DNA from: Undaria pinnatifida
Taxonomy: Eukaryota; Sar; Phaeophyceae; Laminariales; Alariaceae
Assembly: GCA_012845835.1 (NCBI GenBank)
Contig: JABAKD010000021.1
Location: forward strand, 9,342,006-9,406,005
Length of the DNA: 64,000 bases
Reading direction: 5' to 3'
In this document: one piece after another, positions 45,601 to 55,690 of the stretch
Layout of the letters: every line of letters begins with the position of its first letter
How positions within the stretch are numbered: the first letter of the stretch is position 1
Notes under the pieces: model-generated
What the model was told of the DNA's origin: nothing
Databases searched by the model: none
Seen by the model: only the letters and a program-made list of their open reading frames with translations
Translations under genes and position numbers: made by a program

Positions 45601-47849
45601 CAGGCGGGTCAGTTCGGGTTCAAATACTTCAAAACCTCGCTGGTCGGGTCGGGTCATGACCCGCGAGCTACGGGCCACGCGCGGGTCAAGTTACCATGAC
45701 CCGCGAGTTGTTTTCGGCTGACCCGCGGGTCAAACCCGCGTATCTCGCCCGCGGAATCGCTTTCATCAAATTCACAGCTAAATGTCATTGCCGTGCAGGC
45801 GCCCCTCGCGTCCGATCCGCGGAACCGTAAATCATGCAAAACGAACTGCTTCCTGACTCTCTCATGCCGATGCTTTAATCATACGTCATGGCAGGGTGTC
45901 GAACAATCACCAGTCAGTACCCATAGCTACACGTACCAAGGCATACAGTGTGACGCGAATCCCGTTCCGGCTGAAGTCGTTACAGCATTAAAAGAACTGT
46001 CATACCCATACGAGATGTGACCAAGCGAAAAAAAATGAAAGGACCGTCGTCGTTTCGTTTTCATTTTGGCGTCAATGCAGACACGACGTGTCAATGCTTG
46101 CTGTGTTTCTCACTTCCTACCAACAATATTCTTGAGTAGGAGTGATTGGGAATGTTTCAAGAATTGGTATCGGGTTATTTGAGTCCTCTTACGTTGCCCT
46201 GAATCAATTCAAATGATCGTTTTTGAGGCTTCTGGGCACTGTTGGAGGCATAAGGCGCTTACAAAACAGCACCGGATGAGCCTGTCGCGATGCTCTTGGT
46301 GCTATATCGGGACGGCGAACGGGGTAAACGTGTCGTGAGCGGCGTTATGTGGCCAGAAGTCAGCAGCACCAACGCTCGACTCTCCCCGTTGACGTCGTAT
46401 CCAATGGACAGATAACTGGTGCCACGCCTACCCTAGCGAATACGAAATCGTTACTAGTAGCAACACCAAGTTGATTCCACCGAACGTTCGGGAAAAATCT
46501 AAATTGTATGACGAATCATTGTACTGGACGGGCAGCGCACGCAATTTATTAGGCCATTGACTTGTGGACCTCCATGCCCCACCCTACACCAGATAAGGAG
46601 AAGGCATGGGACTGCAACCCCATGACAACGCTTCTGGCAAACGAAAAAAACTCTAAAACGCCCATGGTGTTCAAACGACAATAGGCTTGTCCCTCCGCTC
46701 AATAATTCGGGTTGTTCGTAAATACGTTGGCCCAAACACTGATATTCCCATCGTAGCACATGTCAATCTGTGTCTTTAGGACGACGTATCGGTGTCCACA
46801 AGGCGTGCGGGTAAACCTCCTGCGTGCCGTTAATTGTTTGAAGATGCGCCACATCCGTGGTCTTACTTGTACATCGTTCACGTCATCCGTCCTGATGCCC
46901 TGTCGGCAATTTAATCTATGCAGCGTGCGACCCAGGGACCAGCATGTGCGGTGACCCCCACATGCAAGGTCTCCGTGGCCAGCAGATTGATTGGTCCGGA
47001 ATCGACAACAGCTGGTACTGCATGGTTTCTGATCACACCGACAGCATCCACGTCAACGTCCGGCTGAACGCCCCTCTCCCCGAGGATTTTCCCAACCGCC
47101 AGCTCATTACAGGCGTTAGCGTCATGTCACAGGGTCATTCGCTGGTTATCGAAGTGACGAACCCGTACGATGTAAACACCGACGGCTGCCCCCCCGACAT
47201 GTCCCCCTGCCTTTCCAACGGCGGACTCCGGGCTGTGATCGACGGCGAGGAGGTAGACGATCTGCTTCGGTTCTCCAGAGACAAATACGTTACTGACGGC
47301 ATTGCTGTGTCGGCGTCTAATCTACCGGTGGAGTGTCGTCAGTTCGGAGGAGACAAGATATGGGCTCGGATGTACGGCGAGATGCTGGAGGGCCAGCGCG
47401 AATTGGTCGTGGAGGAAAGCTTCGAGGATTGGATCCTACGTTTTGACCACATGGCCGCCCCCGATTGGTGCGCGCAGTACGTCGCGCAGAACCAACTCGC
47501 CGATGTGCAGTCCATCTATTCCGTGTTCAAGATCGTAACTTCATCTGTCATGGTGCGCCTTAACGTTGGCACCAACTTCCAAGGTTATGGGGAACTTGAC
47601 TGGGATGGTCGTGTCCTCCCCGACTTGGAGTTCTGGCAGATGGACGTCGGTCTTGACGGTCTGTCCCTGGAGAACGAGTCGCTCACCGGTATTCTGGGTG
47701 AGACGGCCCGCCCGGTGCTGGACAAGGACGGACGCAAGGTTATGCAAGGGTATGGGGCGATCCGTGGAGCCGTCGAGGACTACCGCGTGTCAAGCGCTCT
47801 AAGCACCGACTTTGCCCTTGCAACCAAGAAACGGGACGGCTCCACCTAA
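36518..47849 (+). CDS. LRR protein with C-terminal GDPH (VWD/root-cap-like) domain
   Basis: Eight exons join in one frame for 474 codons including the stop: 36518-36607, 38505-38576, 42914-42985, 43937-44017, 44382-44423, 44785-44846, 45224-45301 and 46924-47849 (TAA). All seven introns are GT-AG, with donors of gtatgt/gtgagt/gtaagt type. The product has a cysteine-bearing LRR cap, three full LRRs (NDLTTIPADLF, NQLASLPSNIF, NALTTLPDGIF), a terminal half repeat (DNPGLQCVPD), a small cysteine-rich linker, and a domain opening CGDPHM. LRRs usually bind ligands. GDPH domains occur in extracellular proteins, so a secreted or cell-surface role is inferred. The 5' exon (start codon, probable signal peptide) is missing from this model. 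Extra LRR exons could be hidden in the 4.3-kb intron 2. The paired phases make chance assembly very unlikely. Confidence 0.8.
38505..38576 (+). CDS. LRR gene exon: repeat 1
   Basis: Exactly 72 nt (24 codons), phase 2 at both ends; acceptor ttctgcag, donor gtgagt. It encodes one LRR: DLTVNDLTTIPADLF followed by DSMGALET. Confidence 0.85.
38577..42913 (+). other. LRR gene intron 2 (4.3 kb) with inserted LINE-like copy
   Basis: A large intron starting gtgagt and ending gcgttag after a pyrimidine-rich stretch. It holds a 5'-truncated LINE-like copy at 40420-40691 (minus) and otherwise unrecognised sequence. I searched it for further LxxLPxxxF-type exons and found none, though a diverged one could be missed. 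Confidence 0.6.
40420..40691 (-). mobile_element. 5'-truncated LINE-like retrotransposon copy
   Basis: Inverted relative to the gene. It begins with a T-rich tail on the plus strand, then ccggcggatggggaaaaaat. On the minus strand it carries the same C-terminal frame as 11375-11702 (DPQGTGR, HTHPYTTAACAAGVVT, RRVRQLALGCESN, stop). The 5' truncation point is near 40691. Flanking gttacc (40413) and gtttacc (40694) may be an imperfect target duplication. Confidence 0.7.
42914..42985 (+). CDS. LRR gene exon: repeat 2
   Basis: 72 nt, phase 2 at both ends; acceptor gcgttag, donor gtgagt. It encodes KLGSNQLASLPSNIF followed by ANLGAMAS. Length and phase are identical to the repeat 1 exon, so either exon could be lost, duplicated or exchanged without breaking the frame. 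Confidence 0.85.
43937..44017 (+). CDS. LRR gene exon: repeat 3
   Basis: 81 nt, phase 2 at both ends; acceptor gccggcag, donor gtgagt. It encodes YLSDNALTTLPDGIF and then DGLGSDGGLAT, a 27-residue repeat: three residues longer than the two upstream, with the extra residues (GSDGG area) after the conserved FxxL. Confidence 0.85.
44382..44423 (+). CDS. LRR gene exon: terminal half repeat
   Basis: 42 nt, phase 2 at both ends; acceptor cgttcag, donor gtaagt. DLSDNPGLQCVPD matches the first half of an LRR and adds a cysteine, as expected for the last repeat before a C-terminal cap. Confidence 0.8.
44785..44846 (+). CDS. LRR gene exon: C-terminal cap / linker 1
   Basis: 62 nt; enters in phase 2 and leaves in phase 1, the only exon that changes phase. 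It encodes FPGPFNSVIALADPDSVC. Acceptor caacgcag, donor gtgaga. It was chosen because it is the only open stretch between its neighbours with the exact length class needed to connect them. Confidence 0.7.
45224..45301 (+). CDS. LRR gene exon: small cysteine-rich module
   Basis: 78 nt, phase 1 at both ends; donor gtaagg. It contains four cysteines in 25 residues (CTPATAVTCANGLTC, then GYTC), a compact disulphide-type knot comparable to small EGF-like or toxin-like cysteine modules. A symmetrical phase-1 exon is typical of shuffled extracellular modules. Confidence 0.75.
45466..46055 (+). mobile_element. Truncated hAT-like copy in the last intron of the LRR gene
   Basis: It starts with ggcttttcacggatcatgac, matching the end of the 22899-24568 element. 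It then carries GGGTC-type subterminal sequence, the segment around cgtgcaggcgcccctcgcgt, and an interior running to gatgtgaccaagcg. All of this is homologous, in reverse, to 23990-24568. The opposite end is missing. It lies within intron 7 (45302-46923), which it lengthens. Confidence 0.75.
46924..47849 (+). CDS. LRR gene last exon: GDPH / VWD-like domain
   Basis: 926 nt, entered in phase 1 after atgcag, ending TAA at 47847. It has 307 residues plus a shared codon and needs no internal intron. After CDPGTS it reads CGDPHMQGLRGQ, then IDWSGID and WYCMVSD, ITGVSVMSQGHSLVIEV, GGLRAVIDGEEV, and near the C-terminus SLTGILGET. A GDPH opening, a glycine-bounded middle and a GxxGxT-like late motif are shared by von Willebrand factor D domains and plant root-cap proteins. 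I assign it to that broad fold, not to a specific family. Tryptophan-rich and acidic, with few lysines. Its coding quality is the best in the window. Confidence 0.85.
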
Positions 47850-48700
47850 CGTTGCTGTGATGTAGATCTGTGTCCGCACACGTCTACTCCATGATGGGGC
47901 ACCGAATGCAATGTTTGCAGCTTTTTACTGTCTGTCGTTCGACGTGTTCCAGGTATACTAGATCTGCTAAAAATAAGAAAGACTCAAGTGTGTGGTCCGG
48001 AAGACTTGAGTGCTGAAAGTATGAAAGTAGAGTTTGTCATGGCATCATACGTCCGACGGCCGATGAACCCCACCCCTTGCGGCATCACGCCGTGGAATTT
48101 CGGGCGTCTGGGCTCGTTAACATGTACGTTATCGCCCACGTCACCGACAATATACGACGCGTGCTACAAAAGACATAGCGTTTTCGCTTGTTTTTTCTGG
48201 ATTGCTGGGCCTATTGGCGGGGAAGTTCATCCGTTTTCACAAGCTTATTTGTACGTCTAGACAACTTGATATCTTCTTGTTTAACAGCTTGTACTTTCTG
48301 TTATCCGAAATCCGCTGACGATATCGCATAAGTCTGTTTTCGTGTTATTGATACCGACGGCAACACTGTCTCCTCTGAGGTCTCGTTGATATTCACGTAC
48401 AGGCGAGAACATAAGACAACGTATGGTAGAACGTTAGCACAAGAAATTTGCGGTTATGACATACCTCTTGTTGGGACGAGGAGCACACTACCCCCTTAAC
48501 GATAGATGAGTAAGGTTTATGTTCGCGCAATCATCTCTAATGCATCAGATAGTGGTCGCATTATCGGCGCCCCAAGATGACACTAGCTTGAAGTATAGGC
48601 TTACACATCTGACGGTTTGAGGAAAGATCTTACTCATTGAGTGATAGAGCCCACGTTTCTAATATTCGTCGTATGGGCCCTCATCGGGCCCACGTTTTTG
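47850..48700 (+). other. Probable 3' untranslated region and flank of the LRR gene
   Basis: No further domain-bearing frame follows the TAA. A 90-codon plus frame at 47988-48260 shows no family resemblance. Long 3' untranslated regions are usual in brown algae, so much of this may be transcribed; the end cannot be placed by eye. Confidence 0.35.
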
Positions 48701-51060
48701 TTTGGTCCAAGGGAAAATGCCGAAGAATAAGGAAGCAGTAGTTAGCCGATGTATAACATATAGTTAGTATGGTCATTTGGCGTCTGGGTATGCGGAGCTG
48801 TCGTTTCACTCCCTGCCAGATCCAAACGTGCGTTATCACAGTCTCCACCCTAAGTCACGCCCTTAGCTCAACGGGTCGCTTACATGGACAAAGGCTCTTT
48901 TTTGCTATCGTTGGAACGTATCGTTTCTGTTGAGTTGAGCCAAGAAGGACAAGTAAAGTGTGTGGAAACGGGCAGTTGTGATTTACGAAGAGAAAAGCGG
49001 CCTTTGCTAAGTGGCTAGTCGCTACAAGCGTATGTGGATGACGATGCAGGTTCATGCCATACGTTGTCGAAACATGCGATTGGTTTCAGAAGGCGACGAC
49101 TAATATTTATCTGTATTCATGTTGGATATCAATACCATCGTCCCAAGCACCGTACCTTGGTGGGCACAACCGTTCTGGGTGGTGGGTCGTGATCATGCGT
49201 TAAATTTTGTTTGTTTACAAGATGGGTTGAAACCGATACGTAGATAAATGATACCAGCTCTTTCCTTGTTTTCCGCGATTCTCGTCCACACTACTAGAGT
49301 CCAAACTAAAATGACCGGCCGAACCCACTGTAGCCGCTATATGCCATCGGGTTTCTCGGACATCAATCTGAGCAGGTGGGACCTCTCACATATACTGTAA
49401 AATTCAAACTGTGGCGCCACGTCTGGAAAGTGGGCGTTGAGCATTGTCTCAAACGTGCCCCGAAACCATGGCCCGCAAGAAGTGCCTCCGGTGCATTAAA
49501 CGCAAGCGAGAAGAAGGCTGTTCGCGAATGTATATATATATATCTGTTGTACGAACCGCGCACCCAACGAGCAAGAACTTTATGGTAGGCCCTGTCAGGG
49601 TCAACCGGGAACCTCGTGCATACCAACCCAGTCAATGTATGTGTATATAGCCGAACCTGTGTCACGGAGTGGACGGCCTATCAACACTACTCATTCTCAC
49701 ATTTTACGTGTGGCGGCCACGAGCACATGCCCCTAAAGCATACCGAGCTGCACTCCGTTTTCGTGTTGCCCTCCGACCGAAGAAACACGCCGTCCTACAT
49801 TGGGAGCAACACACTATATGATGCCACGCTGCCGTATCAATGATCTTAAAACTGCCGATATCCGCCATACTTGGGAAAGGCGGAGCAATCTTGCATTATT
49901 CATGTGTCTACGATCTCGATACAGCCGGTGCGAGATTATCGTTCTCGCTGTACCTGGCGCCTTCCGCGATGGCACTTGAAAGAGATCACTTCGTTCACAC
50001 TTCCTGTTGCCAGTAGTATCCTCAAACCCCTCCACAATAGATCTAAGATTAATGGCGTGAACTCGATTGCACCACGCACGATGACTAGCTTCGTCTTCGG
50101 CTCCGACCAATGAACGTCCTGTGTGTGTGCCATATCGGATTTTTGATGGAGCGCGGAAAGGTAGTATTCATGTCAACCGTGATACGTGGTGTGGCAGGAG
50201 TAAATGGATTACTGTGGCTGTTCGTGCAGTGGTTTTTGCCATGCTCTCTATGTCGTCGGCTAGAAGCTTCGTATCCGTGAGTTTATTCGCGCGTCATTTT
50301 TGGGCTGCCTAGGGTTTGGTGGTCGCACAAGATTTCGACGCGTGCTACGATAGAGTTGGCACGTTTCGTCTCAATAAAATGGTTTCTGAATGACGGAATT
50401 CAAAACCCAAAATCGCCGGAAATAGCTCATTTGTTTGCGTTATTCGCTTCGTGAACCTAGGGCATGGAAGGTTTCATCCGGTATAAACTTTGGTTTGCTA
50501 CACAAACCAGTTTTTGGAAAAGATCGTAAGCTCCCAAAATTGAGAAGACCTCAGAAACTAGATGGTGCACTTCTATCGTAGCACATCCCTAATCGTGGTG
50601 CCACCATCGTCTTCGTGTTCGTGCACTGGGCCCGATGGTGTTGATTCCGTCCTCCATCCCAAACGTATTCCGAAACATCTTCTACGAAAGCATTGCGAAA
50701 CATATCGTGTGCTGTCTTTTCCAGCCTTAGCTCGTGACATATTTCATCATGTATTTCTTCGTAGTGATCTACCTTGTGTTTAGTGGGACGCGGATGCTCA
50801 CGTTCGTTTGGGCGCACACAATTGCATGCTTGTTCAGCCACGCCATCTTAGGAAGAAGCTTTCGCTCAACCGCGTCAGTTTAGCCTTGAATCGGCCGTTC
50901 ACTTTCACCAACCGCGTCCTCTGTAGGTGAGTCGCCAGTTCTCAGATTAGTATTGCTGTTGGTGCCGTCTCCGCGTTTGGCATCACCTGACCATCACCAC
51001 CCTGGTACATGAGAGAACATTGGATATCTGCATAACCATGATGTCTGTTAGGTTCGGTAA
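48700..51060. other. Region without confident gene
   Basis: Open frames reach 98 codons on either strand (for example 49814-50110 minus) without recognisable domains. It may contain the decayed integrase and 3' parts of the Gypsy-like element that lies immediately upstream on the minus strand, but no zinc-binding or DDE motif was seen. Confidence 0.3.
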
Positions 51061-51589
51061 AGGTGGTTGGTCATGTCATTCGATCCAACCATCCTGTCCC
51101 GCAATTTGACGGCGGGGCAATGCAACACCATGCGACAGGAATGACCCTCCTCGCGAACGTGGTCTGTAGGGGGGGTGCTTTCTGGCACCGGGGTTGAGCT
51201 GGTCTATGGCAAGGGGCTGGTCCTGGGTCGCTCTGCTAGTTTCAGAGGTATGTGAAGGGCCCACGTCAGATTGGTTCGTCGGTAGACGGGTACCACAAAG
51301 AGAGTTACATGCGCACTCTTGGAAGTGGTGCGCTGAACGTGAGAGCACGAGCAGACGCGGGAGGGGTAATCCTTCGAGAAAGTAGATGGCCCCACAAGGT
51401 TTAGGAGAGGGCGATGAGGGGGATGGAGTAGCGAATATTTCCTTTATAGCTAGCCCAGTTTTCAGGCCGTTGACTGGTAGCCTTGCGTAAGAGTGGATAC
51501 CACTTTGTGCGTGTCGAAAAAATAGATTAGACTGAGGCGGTCGGTAGAACTAACCGGCCCGTCCCAAAACAGACATTCCAGACGTTTTC

Positions 51590-51976
51590 AGCATTTCCAC
51601 TCTCGCGAAATCTCGCGTCCCAAGTAAGCCACCGTAACCTGGACTCCTTTCAAGCCCCACTGACGAAGCCAAGCGGGGCCTGGGTCATGTCGGAAGGGTC
51701 GATCGTCGCCTTGAGATCTCTATTGGGAACTTGGGTAACCAAAGCTCCCCGGTATGTAAGTCGAGAGGATGCGTGAAGACCATCACCGTAAAACCCTCGG
51801 GTGGATGCGTTTGGACAACGAAGTCGTGTACGAGCTTCGTTGCGCGCGCTCATGCGGTCCCACACTCGGTGTTCCACTCGTCCGTTATGATAGCGGATCT
51901 GTTGGCCACGCGCGTGGTGCGCCGGATGCAATGTGGCATAAACGAATCCATGAGGGTCCGCAGCGGATCTAATATG
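51590..51976 (-). pseudogene. Gypsy-type RNase H region, broken
   Basis: On the minus strand, in shifting frames, one reads TTRVANRSAIITDEWNTECGTA, then WVVQTHP/EGFTVMVFTH-like wording. After a frame change comes ALVTQVPNRDLKATI and MTQAPLGFVSGAWKESRLRW. This follows the order seen after the reverse transcriptase in Ty3/Gypsy elements (connection, then the RNase H strand with an LGFVSG-type motif). At least one stop and two frame changes are present. It is separated from the reverse transcriptase by about 230 bp of unrelated sequence (about 52000-52230). Confidence 0.6.
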
Positions 51977-52235
51977 AGGAGAAGCCTTTACCAGTTTTGA
52001 CCCACAAAACGTGCCAGATACAGTACAATTTGTTTTTCACTATGTCGATGTTTTGTAGCTGTTTCTTGTCCTATGGGCTTGTGTCAAATCACAAAAAAGT
52101 GGAGGCCCGACCTAACCCTAACCCTCACGCCAACCTCCACCGTAACCCCAACGTAGGGGAAGGCTCCAGCCTGCGAATATGAAAAACTGAGAAACAATGT
52201 GCTGACCACAAAAACGCAGTATAATTGGTAATTTA

Positions 52236-53095
52236 TCTTGCATGATTTGCGGGGTGAGAACATCGCAAAGGATACAGGCTCTTTCAGCCACTTCCGGCAG
52301 ATGCACGTTCATCCAATAAACGGCAGCTAACAAAACGCTGCCGTTCGCCGCCGGTTTCGGGACGGCGGAAAGAGTGAGCCCACACATTTTCGCTGGGTCG
52401 TGGCGCATCCCCGATGCAGAACACAACTTGCCACACCAGTTTACCTCTGTGGTGTTGAAAACACGTTTCTCCGCCGAATCGTACATACTTTGGCGTTGGA
52501 GACACTGCAGGACATTCCGCTCCCGTTTCCACAATTTTGCTTTTGTTTGGCAAATATCACGAGGTCGTCTACGTATACGACGCAGATATTCACGACGAGG
52601 GACCAAAGAACGTAGTTTATCACACCCACAAAGCTGACAATGCCGTTATGTCAATCTTGCGGCATCCCAGTGGGCTTCCATAGACGTTCCGGAGTGATGA
52701 TCGTGGATAGCTCTTGGGAATATGCATGCAGCGCGATCTGTCAGAAACCTTTGTAAATAATGAGGGACATGTAAAAAGGATATTCGGCATGGACAACGCC
52801 TTGTTCTCGCAAGAGCGAAAGGGAGTGCAGGTTGAGCTCTGTGTACGCGCTACCAGCGCTGTAATCGATGCCCAGGTGGCATTTCATGGGGGAGTCCTCC
52901 CCCAAGTTCCCTGCAATGGACGTAGGCTGTACGTCTATTTCAGGTTTCTTCCAATCGCCCGCGGGTTCGTGCATGATGGCAGAACGATTATAAGCCATAA
53001 AGGAGTTAGCATAACTGTCGCTTTGACGGACGACGGTTTGACAATTGCCATATCTGGGCGCCCTCCACCACCATCTCTAATATCCTGTTAGGCGA
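52236..53095 (-). pseudogene. Ty3/Gypsy-type reverse transcriptase, broken
   Basis: Minus-strand order is as expected for a reverse transcriptase. First comes YKGFWQIALHA-like wording near 52745, then STIITPERLWKPTGMPQ (about 52655-52705), then INYVLWSLVVNICVVYVDDLVIF with the catalytic YVDD at 52564-52575. Then, in another frame, NTTEVNWCGKL, ASGMRHDPAKM and AAVYWMNVHLPEVAE. The last three match the thumb and connection wording of Gypsy polyproteins. The intact motif across several frames shows an element that was once functional but now carries stops and frameshifts. The 162-codon frame at 52118-52606 is its longest surviving piece. Confidence 0.75.
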
Positions 53096-53910
53096 AAGCG
53101 GGTCCTCTGCTCTGCACTACGGCACGTACACGTGTAGAAAGAATTGATTGCATGTCAACCCTCTCTGGCAAATGTGGCCTAATGCCTGTCACCAACGCGC
53201 CCCGCTCCGCGCGTAAGTACGTATATTTGGTCCAGCACTGGGGCTCTGGATGGCCATATTGGGAGCAGTGGATACGCTCTTTGTTGCAGTCTTCGAATCG
53301 CTCGCTTGGTGGGAGTGTGCCCATCCGACGCAGCCAACGACGGGTACCACGACATACGACGATAGCAACACACGAGTCGTCCTGAATGGTTTATGAATGA
53401 CTCGTGGTGCTTCTCAGCCCCCCAAAATGGTCGATAAACTCATCATTTTTTTCGTGGTTGTCGTCGTGTACCTAGGCCATGATATTGTTCATATTCTCCA
53501 TATTATAGAGTTTGGGAGAGGTCCTAAACCCTCAATTTGAGGAAACCGCTGACAGAACGGGGTGCATCTCCATCGTGGCACGCGTCCAAAATTACGAAAT
53601 CCTGCGAGGCTGATATTTCATGTCCACCGTGGTGACCATGCCCATCCCCGTGAGTGCGACCACGAGTGCTTCGGCCCAGTTGAGTAACCACGTCTAGTAC
53701 CAGCTGGGTGTCCGGCCGGTGGATTCCTCGGTCCCGGATGAGCTTCACCAGATCACCCGGGTCCTTCAGAGTTGATGTATCTACTACGAATAATGCCCGA
53801 CAACTCTCCCGAAACGCGACTGACGTCGACGCTTCTAGCATAATGCGTCTATGGGTATTAGCTGCAGATGATCTGTATTCGCCAAACATGCCGCCTTCCA
53901 TTTTTTAACG
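53096..53910 (-). pseudogene. Possible upstream part of the Gypsy-type element
   Basis: A 125-codon minus frame (53524-53901) includes CRALFVVDTSTLKDPGDLV and VVTQLGRSTRG, then a histidine-rich stretch (GDGHGHHGGHE). It lies where gag or protease sequence would be expected relative to the reverse transcriptase. I do not recognise a capsid or protease motif, so the link rests on position only. Confidence 0.3.
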
Positions 53911-54411
53911 ATCCCATTTTCTAGTCGTGTCCAATACCTCACATATAGGCCCCAAAGGTTGGAGACATGCTGGTGGGCTTCATTGGGGCCTGCTGTCGGG
54001 CGTATCGCACGGGCTGCTTTTGAAACCGTGCAATGATGGCCACTGCACTAAAGCTACCAGATAGCTGACACAAGTGCTGTAGACAGATGATGGGCAAAAA
54101 ATTCAATGATACAAATATCTGCCCACACAGACGATGTGATGCATACTTGTACCCTTTGTCGCCCGCTTAAGGGCTGTACTCTGGGATTTCCTGTTTGAAT
54201 TCGTCGCACAGTTATGCGGCCGGACTGGTCAGGCGCAGAGGGAGGGCTAGCATATTGCTGGGTTGCAGTCCTCACAAAACCGCAACCGGATTTGCCCCAA
54301 CCTCCAATATCTCAGGAGGAGGTTGTTTATCTCGAGTAGCACAGTGCGGTTTTTGCTGTAATTTATGAATTCTGCTGAAAGTCATTTTGTGAGTTTCTCC
54401 CGTCAACGTAG

Positions 54412-54612
54412 TACGCTTCATCGTTTTTGTTGGTCGTATCATTGTTTCTGCTTACCGTGGTGCTTGTGGGCGTCGACTCGACTCGCACGGCAGGCGTATT
54501 AACACGAACATCTCTTGAGGGTGACCGGGCAGATGAGCCGTCCCGCCATCCTCACCGCCACATTCTTACGTTTCCTTCCGGTACACACTGTGTTTGCGTG
54601 TGCCACGGTTAA
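54412..54612 (+). other. Hydrophobic signal-like open frame without ATG
   Basis: After a stop at 54409-54411 a plus frame reads a strongly hydrophobic run (LLVVSLFLLTVVLVGV), then DSTRTAGVLTRTSLEGDRAD and a histidine-rich end, with stop at 54610. The run looks like a signal peptide or membrane anchor, but no ATG lies in frame. It could be an exon with a start upstream of an intron, or chance. Confidence 0.2.
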
Positions 54613-54752
54613 GGGCCGCATTCGGCCTCCATATAAAGGGTTTTAATGTGTTGAACTTAAGGTCGGTATGTTGTTTGTCGCAGTGAGAAAGGTAGCCGAA
54701 AACAACCAACAAATACGTGATACGACATATATTATCCGAACACAAAAAGAAA

Positions 54753-55095
54753 AGTACACTCCAGCTGTGAGATTAGATCTAGATTTGTCTGAGTATTAGT
54801 CCGAACTCATCCCTGCAAGAGTCGTTCTACGGTAGCAACCCCAACTTTTTGTTAACGAAATTGGCGGTTTCAAAACCAGCTCCCGGTCGTATCTCCTGAA
54901 ATACGGTGCCGCTTGCTACCCCGACGTCATCGTTCGATACCCCTTCGCAAACGAGAAAAAAAGGAAAGATATTTTCTTCATAGCATTCTTCTTTGTGTCG
55001 AGCAGCCACGAAACGTTCATTAAAGAAAATCGCTGGTTTTGGGGGGGGCTATAGTGGAATCAGTCGCAAGTTGCTTGTGATACTTCGATCGCGGA
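54753..55095 (+). repeat. Foldback tip split by an insertion
   Basis: The tip (tacactccagctgtgagatta) at 54758 runs to about 54825 (catccctgcaag). It resumes at about 55066 with gcaagttgcttgtgatactt and cgatcgcgg. The roughly 235 bp between are unrelated to the family, suggesting an insertion into an older copy. Confidence 0.55.
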
Positions 55096-55107
55096 TAATA
55101 TGAAAAA

Positions 55108-55690
55108 AAAATACACTCCAGATGTGAGATCGAAGCTTTTGTCGAAACTCATTTTTTAAAGCTGTGTGTGATACTCCGATCGTGCGTATTACGGATTGTG
55201 GGTCCTCATTTAAGATATAGCTCGGCGGCTCCCCTTGGAACTACAGTGTGGCTTGTCAGGGTCGACAAGGTGACGTTAGGCTGTCCGTGCACGGAAACTC
55301 TATAAACCCGTTTGTGAGGGAGACAAAATATGACAGCTTTGGAAGGGAATGCATCTGTTTATCAAGTTTATCCTGTAAATCGTATGACCGGTGAGGGGAG
55401 GGCGGATCGTTTTAAGGGTGTGGGGGGCCGGGTTTGAACAAGAAGCAGCGGGGTGGAAGAGGGGGGGAGGGGGGGGAGGGGGGGGGGCGGGGGGGAGGGG
55501 GGAGGGGGAAGGGGAGGGGGGGGAGGGGAGGGAGGGGATGGGGGGGGAGGGAGGGGGGGGGATGGGGGGGGGGGAGGCGGGGGGGGGATGGAGGGGGGGG
55601 GAGGGGGGAGGGAGCGCGCGGGGGTGGGGGATTTGGCACGGGCGGGGTAACTCAATCTGTGCGTGGAAACTATAGATGCATGAGCTACTT
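55108..55690 (+). mobile_element. Foldback-family repeat with 200-bp purine tract
   Basis: A fresh tip (atacactccagatgtgagatc) at 55110, then the usual blocks to accggtgaggggagggcgg at 55388. From 55441 to about 55640 the plus strand is almost exclusively G and A, with dozens of G-runs of three or more. The inner block aactcaatctgtgcgtggaa follows at 55648. No coding function: frames through the tract are glycine/arginine or proline artefacts. Confidence 0.8.
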
